Assembly (NCBI GenBank): GCA_017531765.1
Contig: JAFXKJ010000081.1
Coordinates: 1 to 37,683, forward strand
DNA length: 37,683 bases
Direction of reading: 5' to 3'
Source of the DNA: Clostridia bacterium
Lineage (GTDB): Bacteria; Bacillota; Clostridia; Oscillospirales; CAG-272
Shown: one piece after another, positions 32,480-37,683 of the stretch
How the letters are laid out: the number at the start of each line of letters is the position of its first letter
How positions within the stretch are numbered: position 1 is the first letter of the stretch
Program-made: the position numbers and the translations under genes
The notes under the pieces: model-generated
Told to the model about the DNA's origin: nothing
The model's input: only the letters and a program-made list of their open reading frames with translations
Databases searched by the model: none

Positions 32480-33379
32480 ATGAACTGGATCAATGGAATG
32501 CAAAAAGCTATCGACTATATCGAAGATCATCTGACGGAGACGATAGATTACGAAAAGGTCGCATCGCAAAGTTTTTCATCAAGCTATCATTTTCAGCGTG
32601 TGTTCAGCATACTGTGCGGGTTTACCGTTGGCGAGTATATAAGATGCCGCAGGCTTTCTCTTGCAGGTGCTGAGATTGCATCGGGAAACACTAAAATTAT
32701 AGATGCCGCGTTGAAGTACGGCTATGAAAGTCCGGACAGCTTTGCGAAAGCATTTCAAAGATTCCACGGAATATTGCCGTCGCAGGCAAAGAACGGCGGT
32801 GCAAAGCTCAAAACATACTCCCGACTTGTACTGAAATTTTCACTTGAAGGTGGTACAGTTATGAATTACAGAATTGAAGAAAAAGACGAATTCATCTTAA
32901 CCGGTTACAAACGGCATTTTGAAGGAATTCCCGGAGAACGCGGGGAACAGGAAAAGGATATGTATGTTTCAACACGACCTTTACAATACGTGCTTGGTTA
33001 TTTGTCCGGTGATATTGAAACTGATTATAACATCGTCACAAATATTGATGACAGTGGATATGACTTTTATATTGCTAACACTCTTACCGAATACTACAGA
33101 AACAACCTATATAAAGAATGTGTGCTCGGAGAAGAATTTGCAAAAGAGCTTGAACACATTACGATTCCGAAATGCACTTATGCAGTGTTCGAAACAGAAA
33201 GATGTACGTATCCTACGCTTGTTTTTCTTGAACTCAGACGTAAGATTGCATCCGAATGGCTTCCTACATCGGGGTATCAGTTGAAAAAAGCTCCTGAAAT
33301 CGTGGTTTCTCATTGGTACAGGGGTGAGAAAAGCGATGAACGCTATCGCGAACTTTGGATCCCGATAGAAAAAGTTTGA
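32480..33379 (+). CDS. AraC-family regulator with GyrI-like effector domain
   Basis: The 299-residue protein has an N-terminal AraC DNA-binding domain with two HTHs (about 8-105; motifs YEKVASQSFSSSYHFQRVF and KYGYESPDSFAKAFQRFHG) and a C-terminal GyrI-like (AraC effector-binding) domain (about 130-299), ending in a strand-rich ELWIPIEKV. This arrangement is seen in multidrug- and solute-sensing regulators of the Rob/SoxS-like group. GGAG precedes ATG 32480. No pump or target gene adjoins it, so the inducer is unknown. Confidence 0.88.
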   Translation: MNWINGMQKAIDYIEDHLTETIDYEKVASQSFSSSYHFQRVFSILCGFTVGEYIRCRRLSLAGAEIASGNTKIIDAALKYGYESPDSFAKAFQRFHGILPSQAKNGGAKLKTYSRLVLKFSLEGGTVMNYRIEEKDEFILTGYKRHFEGIPGERGEQEKDMYVSTRPLQYVLGYLSGDIETDYNIVTNIDDSGYDFYIANTLTEYYRNNLYKECVLGEEFAKELEHITIPKCTYAVFETERCTYPTLVFLELRRKIASEWLPTSGYQLKKAPEIVVSHWYRGEKSDERYRELWIPIEKV

Positions 33380-33416
33380 GTTACAATACTTTGATTAGCT
33401 AAACAAAATAGGGGTT

Positions 33417-33592
33417 GTCGCATTTAGAAAAATAATCAAAAATTGCAAAAAATGCAAAAGGAGACGTAGGGGACGGCGCCCCGACGTCCCGAAACGAAGG
33501 ATTACAGACATGAAATATGTCTTAGTCCACCGAAACGGGACGTCGAAGGCGCCGTCCCCTACAATTTTTGTGTATTTTTGCGTTAGTGCGAC
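33417..33592. mobile_element. Palindromic MITE-like repeat
   Basis: The main arms are 33466-33496 and 33531-33562, almost perfectly complementary over about 31 bases. The core is GTAGGGGACGGCGCC against its mirror; the two arms differ by one indel-type change. The loop holds a second hairpin, AGACAT/ATGTCT (33505-33521). Outer ends GTCGCA (33417) and TGCGAC (to 33592) are inverted, and A-rich and T-rich flanks pair partly. There is no coding capacity. It lies between convergent genes. Copies elsewhere would confirm a MITE; only one is seen here. Confidence 0.6.
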
Positions 33593-33626
33593 TGCACCTT
33601 TTCTTGTTTATAATCGTTCTGAAAGT

Positions 33627-34232
33627 TCAACTACGTTTTATGATACTTACTGAATTCTTAAGAATCTTATCAAAGCATTTACTTTCTTTTACATCATCTA
33701 TTGACAGAATTGCTTTTGGAGCTTCCGAAAATTCCGACAAATGTCTTTGGAACCATTGAACGTCCCACCATTTTCCCAGCTTATAACCGACATTTTCAAA
33801 CACACCGATCGATTTGAATTCTAAGAATGAGTGAAAGGCTTCGCTTTTTTCATTAGGATACGTAACTGCAGCACAGGCAGTCTGATAACCTTGTAGTTTC
33901 AAAATTTCGATCAAGCACGTATACAAAGCTGTGGCAATCCTGCACCTGTGATATTTAGGAGCAATATAAACCGAAAAATCTACTGACCACGCATATGCCG
34001 CCCGTTCTCTGTGTTTAGATGCGTATGCATAACCTATGATATGGCCATCATTTTCACAAACAAGCCACGGAAAACACTTTAGTATTTTGCTGATCCTTTG
34101 AGAAAATTCAGCTACACTCGGAATTTCAGTTTCAAAAGTGATGGCAGTACCTATGATGTAGTCTTTATAAATATCAAGGATCGCTTCGCAATCACCCGGT
34201 TCTGCAAGACGAATTGTGAATTTGCTATTCAT
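33627..34232 (-). CDS. GNAT acetyltransferase, phosphinothricin/MnaT-like
   Basis: The 201-residue GNAT-fold protein resembles the Pat/MnaT group: FTIRLAEPGDCEAILDIYKDYI at the N-terminus, YAYASKHRERAAYAWSVDFSVYI, and FENVGYKLGKWWDVQWFQRHL. The acetyl-CoA loop, usually R/Q-x-x-G-x-G/A, reads YHRCRIATALY, with Arg in place of a key Gly, so activity may be reduced or changed. The substrate (amino acid, polyamine or antibiotic-like) cannot be read. It lies 13 bases after GH36 in the same direction and may be cotranscribed; a ribosome site is weak. Confidence 0.72.
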   Translation of the reverse strand: MNSKFTIRLAEPGDCEAILDIYKDYIIGTAITFETEIPSVAEFSQRISKILKCFPWLVCENDGHIIGYAYASKHRERAAYAWSVDFSVYIAPKYHRCRIATALYTCLIEILKLQGYQTACAAVTYPNEKSEAFHSFLEFKSIGVFENVGYKLGKWWDVQWFQRHLSEFSEAPKAILSIDDVKESKCFDKILKNSVSIIKRS

Positions 34233-34245
34233 AAAAATTACCGAT

Positions 34246-36159
34246 TTACTTCAAAATATCAGCAATATAAGCCTTCGTCTTCTTTTCTGTCTTCGCTGAA
34301 ATATACTTATTAGTGTCGCCGAGCATGATGTATTCGCCGTTATCGTCGCATTTTACGGGATAGAGTGAATATACCGCAAGGGCGTTTGTCTTAAGCTCAA
34401 GAGTAATGTCGCTGTCACGCTTAACTCTTGCGAATGACTTGGTGAAGTATTCGTACGCTATGTAATCTGTGTCTTCATTCATATCGGGAACTACGGAAAG
34501 GTTCATGGTTTCCGTCCAGTCCTCGTTTGTGAAGTTATAGACCGCAAGGGCAAAGTTCTCTCCGCACTGATTCCATACCTTGAAAATGGGATTGTACTCG
34601 TATACGCAGTCGAGTGTGGGATATGCACCGTGATCGCACAGCTCGTGTTCACCGTTGTCACCTACAGCATGGCTTACAAGCTCCGCGTTACAGGGACCGG
34701 GGTCGCTGAGGTAGTTAGGACCGTCATGAATGGCTCTGAGAACTGCGTTATGTTCTCCCGTGTACTCGTCTGACGACCACCACATATCAAAGTCAGCGTA
34801 GTACATCATATCGTGCCAGATAGAGCCCCAAACGTTTACGACAACAAACTCACGTGTGGATTCATATGGCCACTTGGAATTCACGTCAAAGTCGTGACTG
34901 TTACGGGATGCGGCAGAAAGAGGACGGGAGTAAACGTTTTCGATATCCATGCCCATGCAGTTAAGCACGTTTCCGGGGAAATGCTTTGCGGCGGCGCGTT
35001 CAATCATACCGTGCATAAGGCGGCACGCCTCAACAGTGGGCATCTCGCCTTCTATAACGTGCTGATAACCGCTTTGGCTGTCCACCTTGACAAATTCTAT
35101 ACCGCATTCCTCAAGGTAAGTGAAAAACTTATCGAAGAATTCATATCCCTTATTGTCGTAAAGGCTGGGGATCCAATGTCCCGATCTTGTACGCATGAGC
35201 ATATCCTTCATTTCGTGATACGCTTCACTACCCTCGGAAAGACCGCGCCAATATGCACACATGGCGATCCACACACCGACATGCTTTACACCGTAGTCAT
35301 TTTTGATCCTATCAACGAGATACTTAAGTCCGTTAGGGAATTTTGCCTTATCAACGGTCATTGAAAGAAGATACTGTCCCGTGTAATTCTGCCAGCCGTC
35401 GTCGATGAGCACCCAATTAAGGGGAACTCCTGCCGCCTTATATTCGTCAAGCTTCTTAAAGATCTTCTCTTCCGAAATATCAAGCTCATATGTGTTAAAG
35501 GTACAGTAACCAAGCCCCTTGAAAATATCGGAAAGCACTCTTTCTCTCTTGAGAGGAACTCTGATACCGCCGTTTGCACGGGCAAACTCATAATTCTTCT
35601 TTATCGCCTTAAAGGGATCCTCAGCGCGGGAAACGGAAAGGAATGTGCCGTGAAGATCCTGGCACCCGCAGGCGTTTACGCTTAGATGGAAGCCTTGACC
35701 ATCAAATGCACAGCAGAAGATGTCACCCTGAAGTCCGAGAATGTTATAATGAGTATCTCCGTACTTCAGAAGCGCTGTATGAGTACGGTTTCCAAGCTCC
35801 TTGAAGCTGTGGCAAACAGCAGGCTCAAGGCAACAGGTATACTGATGATAGAAGCTTCTGATAACCTCAGGTTCAACTCCGCCGCCGATAGCAAAATTTA
35901 CGCAGTTTTCGGGCTGAAGATGTGTGAATGAGCCATGCTCCGCCTTACAGTCGATACAGAAGATGATACTGTCAGTCTCGGACTTTGCGGTAATGCGAAA
36001 GTAGTCATAGCCGGATACACGGAAGGAAAATACGATCTCATCTCCCTCTGCATCAACCTCATAACCACCGATATCAAAACTATGGTTTCTGGTACAAACA
36101 ACGTTACCCTTAAATTTATTAACTATGTTATTAAGAACAAAATTCAAAATGTCGTTCAT
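34246..36159 (-). CDS. GH36 alpha-galactosidase / raffinose synthase-like
   Basis: The 637-residue protein contains the GH36 (clan GH-D) barrel after an N-terminal beta part. Motifs: VLIDDGWQ (251-257), VGVWIAMCAYW near 294, nucleophile FVKVDSQSGY with Asp360, SHDFD near 421 where relatives have SDDF, and ADFDMWWSS near 455. The C-terminal beta domain includes FALAVYNFTNEDW. The group includes alpha-galactosidases and plant-type raffinose synthases; without a signal peptide it is probably intracellular. AGGAG precedes ATG 36159. It shares an operon with a sugar isomerase and a nitroreductase. Confidence 0.82.
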   Translation of the reverse strand: MNDILNFVLNNIVNKFKGNVVCTRNHSFDIGGYEVDAEGDEIVFSFRVSGYDYFRITAKSETDSIIFCIDCKAEHGSFTHLQPENCVNFAIGGGVEPEVIRSFYHQYTCCLEPAVCHSFKELGNRTHTALLKYGDTHYNILGLQGDIFCCAFDGQGFHLSVNACGCQDLHGTFLSVSRAEDPFKAIKKNYEFARANGGIRVPLKRERVLSDIFKGLGYCTFNTYELDISEEKIFKKLDEYKAAGVPLNWVLIDDGWQNYTGQYLLSMTVDKAKFPNGLKYLVDRIKNDYGVKHVGVWIAMCAYWRGLSEGSEAYHEMKDMLMRTRSGHWIPSLYDNKGYEFFDKFFTYLEECGIEFVKVDSQSGYQHVIEGEMPTVEACRLMHGMIERAAAKHFPGNVLNCMGMDIENVYSRPLSAASRNSHDFDVNSKWPYESTREFVVVNVWGSIWHDMMYYADFDMWWSSDEYTGEHNAVLRAIHDGPNYLSDPGPCNAELVSHAVGDNGEHELCDHGAYPTLDCVYEYNPIFKVWNQCGENFALAVYNFTNEDWTETMNLSVVPDMNEDTDYIAYEYFTKSFARVKRDSDITLELKTNALAVYSLYPVKCDDNGEYIMLGDTNKYISAKTEKKTKAYIADILK

Positions 36160-36196
36160 AATGCCAACTCCTATTCTCTTTTTTGAATAATAAACT

Positions 36197-36718
36197 TTAC
36201 TTGATCACGATAGCTCTCTCGGGATTCTTCAGAAAATCGTCGTGAAGCTCACCGTCGGGATAACCGAGAATGCAGTTACCGACACCGTACACTTCTCCGT
36301 CAATTCCCCATTCAGCAAGAAGAGCCTTTCCCTCTTCGCTTTCAAAGGTTTCACGCGCTCTGTGGATCCAGCATGAACCGAGTCCGATGGAATAAGCCGC
36401 GAGAAGCATATTGCCAAGAACAAGGCTTCCGTCTTCAAGGGATGTTCTGCTTGATTTCTTAGCTAACACAACAACAACTGTAGGCGCGCCGTAAAACGGA
36501 TCGGAATCAACACCCATAACAGCGGCATTCAGTCTTGAAAGCTTATCGATTGTTTCACGGTCCTGAACAGCAATAATAAGTGTAGGCTGAAGATTTCTTC
36601 CCGAAGGTGCCGCAAGACCTGCATCGACAACAGCTCTCAGTTCCTCATCCTTGATCTGCTCTTTCTTAAAGCTGCGGCAGCTTTTGCGGGCAAGCATGGT
36701 TTCAAGTGTTTCGTTCAT
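36197..36718 (-). CDS. Nitroreductase-family flavoprotein
   Basis: The 173-residue FMN-dependent fold has the short-type signature: ARKSCRSFKKEQIKDEELR (10-28), AAPSGRNLQPT (36-46), LGSCWIHRARETF near 111, and a C-terminal CILGYPDGE. Nitroreductase-like enzymes reduce nitro, quinone or enone groups with NAD(P)H; here the substrate is unknown. AAGGAG precedes the ATG. It lies between the isomerase gene (12 bases) and the GH36 gene (37 bases), so it belongs to the same operon. Confidence 0.85.
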   Translation of the reverse strand: MNETLETMLARKSCRSFKKEQIKDEELRAVVDAGLAAPSGRNLQPTLIIAVQDRETIDKLSRLNAAVMGVDSDPFYGAPTVVVVLAKKSSRTSLEDGSLVLGNMLLAAYSIGLGSCWIHRARETFESEEGKALLAEWGIDGEVYGVGNCILGYPDGELHDDFLKNPERAIVIK

Positions 36719-36730
36719 AACAATTTCTCC

Positions 36731-37528
36731 TTAATCTTCAAAAGGTTTAATCAGCTTTTTCATATCTATAACAAGTCGGTCTATGGGCACTGTTGTGCCA
36801 CATTCGAAGGCTACGAATTTTTTGTATCCCGCATCCTTAAGGGAAGAAAGAACGTTATAATAATTTATCTCCCCCGTACCCGGCTGATTTCTGCCCGGAT
36901 TATCCGCAATGTGCACGTGACCGACCAAGCTTAAGTTTTCCGTAACATTGCAAGTGACGTTACCCTCAGTCACCTGCTGATGGTACACGTCAAAAACAAT
37001 ACGAACGGCAGGAGAATCTATGGCACGTACAAGATCAAAGGCATCCTTGCTTGTGTTGAGGAAATAGCCTTTATGATCAACAATTCGGTTAAGCGGTTCA
37101 ACGCAAAGCACCACGTTTTCGTCTTCTGCGATCTTTGCCGCTTCCCTCAGAGTATCTATGCAGTTTTCAAATTGTTTTTCCCGTGGCACGTCACATCTTT
37201 CGTTGCCCGTTATCATTATGATATTGGGCGTTCCGAGACGTTTTGCGGCGGCAACAGTTTCACGGACAGCTTTTATAACGTGCGGCTTTGCATCCTCAAA
37301 AACCATACCGTGACGCCATGTTGCAAGTCTGTTTGACTCTTCATCTTCACTTGCAAAAAACAGCGCAGTATTCGTAACTCCGTATTCCTTTAGTATTGCT
37401 GAAGCCTCGGAAAGGTCCAAATCACGCCAGCCAAGCCGTTCAAATGCATTGAAAGAAGCATCACGCACCTGTTTTACAACGTCAACATAATCGCCACGAA
37501 ACCAATCTGACGATGCGGCAAACTTCAT
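36731..37528 (-). CDS. Sugar isomerase/epimerase, hydroxypyruvate isomerase-like
   Basis: The 265-residue TIM barrel (AP endonuclease 2 family) has the Hyi-type motifs: VEPLNRIVDHKGYFLN near 145 (metal Glu), VRIVFDVYHQQVTEGN near 172 (Asp and His), GHVHIADNPGRNQPGTGEINY near 205 (split over motif) and a late FVAFECG (Glu). It may interconvert hydroxypyruvate and tartronate semialdehyde or epimerise a ketose. GTG 37531 directly precedes ATG 37528, which has AAGGGGG eight bases upstream. It is first after the promoter at 37576-37604. Confidence 0.86.
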   Translation of the reverse strand: MKFAASSDWFRGDYVDVVKQVRDASFNAFERLGWRDLDLSEASAILKEYGVTNTALFFASEDEESNRLATWRHGMVFEDAKPHVIKAVRETVAAAKRLGTPNIIMITGNERCDVPREKQFENCIDTLREAAKIAEDENVVLCVEPLNRIVDHKGYFLNTSKDAFDLVRAIDSPAVRIVFDVYHQQVTEGNVTCNVTENLSLVGHVHIADNPGRNQPGTGEINYYNVLSSLKDAGYKKFVAFECGTTVPIDRLVIDMKKLIKPFED

Positions 37529-37575
37529 CACGAATCCCCCTTATATCATTTTGCGCACAAGATCACACTACAGAG

Positions 37576-37604
37576 AGTATATCAAAAAACACCAATTTTG
37601 TCAA
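37576..37604 (-). promoter_or_regulatory. Strong sigma-A promoter of the isomerase-GH36 operon
   Basis: On the minus strand a perfect TTGACA (37599-37604) and TATACT (37576-37581) are separated by exactly 17 bases. It lies 48 bases upstream of the isomerase start. Confidence 0.85.
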
Positions 37605-37632
37605 TAAAATTAAATTATATTTATAAAAAATA

Positions 37633-37683
37633 AGAGCTGTCGAAGGCTGATCTAATGTGCCCCCTGTCAAGTAGACAGACTAA
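37633..37683. mobile_element. Possible end of an insertion sequence at the right edge
   Basis: The last 50 bases leave the AT-rich flank abruptly. They include GTGCCCCCTGTCAAGTAG and a 15-base hairpin CTGTC/GACAG (37664-37678). The string resembles terminal repeats of IS3-type elements as I recall them, but no transposase is in the window. Tentative. Confidence 0.25.

Noticed and set aside
33466..33562. GC-rich palindrome compared with the hairpin at 66-91, both containing GGGGACGGC.
   Set aside because: The shared 9-10 bases are short and both are self-complementary GC stems, so a common origin is not supported.

Overview
The window looks like chromosome of a spore-forming, anaerobic member of the Clostridia, probably an Oscillospirales/Ruminococcaceae-type gut or rumen commensal. 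This is inferred from gene content: sporulation genes (sigK, yunB, yqfC, yqfD, ylbJ-like), a Na+-pumping biotin decarboxylase operon, rhamnose and alpha-galactoside use, low-to-middle GC, and AGGAGG-type ribosome sites with frequent TTG/GTG starts. No rRNA, tRNA or CRISPR array was recognised.

Left edge (1-1450). A sporulation sigma-K gene on the minus strand is cut off after 119 codons. The break falls at the Cys-Ile-Gln-Asn codons, where the skin intervening element interrupts sigK in Bacillus subtilis. The sequence to the left (a two-HTH XRE-type regulator, a strong hairpin, the tail of a plus-strand gene) is then one end of a skin-like element that runs out of the window. A DUF378 membrane protein gene and a 22-bp-stem bidirectional terminator follow.

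Housekeeping block (1.5-9.7 kb). A minus-strand operon encodes an MBL-fold hydrolase, GluRS, GlnRS and an O-acetylhomoserine sulfhydrylase, with a clear sigma-A promoter at 7015-7043. Opposite it lie yunB and a DivIVA-like coiled-coil gene paired with an XRE/TPR-like regulator, closed by a strong terminator.

Decarboxylase operon (9.8-15.4 kb, minus). The order of transcription is a divergent 12S/MmdA-like carboxyltransferase, an OadG-like membrane anchor, a biotin carrier, the Na+-pumping beta subunit, a 5S/OadA carboxyltransferase, and an unusual response-regulator-like protein. Two carboxyltransferase types around one biotin carrier and one Na+ pump resemble a hybrid of transcarboxylase and oxaloacetate decarboxylase.

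Middle (15.7-21.8 kb). A plus-strand amidohydrolase converges on a minus-strand series: rhamnulokinase, rhamnose isomerase, a lipoprotein amidase, a SIS-domain amino-sugar enzyme and a type II dehydroquinase. A promoter with an overlapping dyad sits upstream of rhaB.

Sporulation/repair operon (21.9-29.0 kb, minus). yqfC-yqfD-phoH-ybeY-era-recO-mutS2 form a tightly overlapping series, a shortened version of the Bacillus yqf locus. It is divergent from a YlbJ-like membrane protein gene. A promoter at 30096-30124 then drives a small Cys-rich protein, prfB without the programmed frameshift, and a SpoU-type RNA methyltransferase.

Right side (32.4-37.7 kb). An AraC/GyrI-like regulator is followed by a palindromic MITE-like repeat. 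A minus-strand operon encodes a sugar isomerase, a nitroreductase, a GH36 alpha-galactosidase-like enzyme and a GNAT acetyltransferase, under a near-consensus promoter at 37576-37604. The last 50 bases may be the end of another mobile element.

Main candidate for something new: the sigK-interrupting element at the left edge. Second: the mixed carboxyltransferase operon with a degenerate 12S subunit and an atypical regulator.
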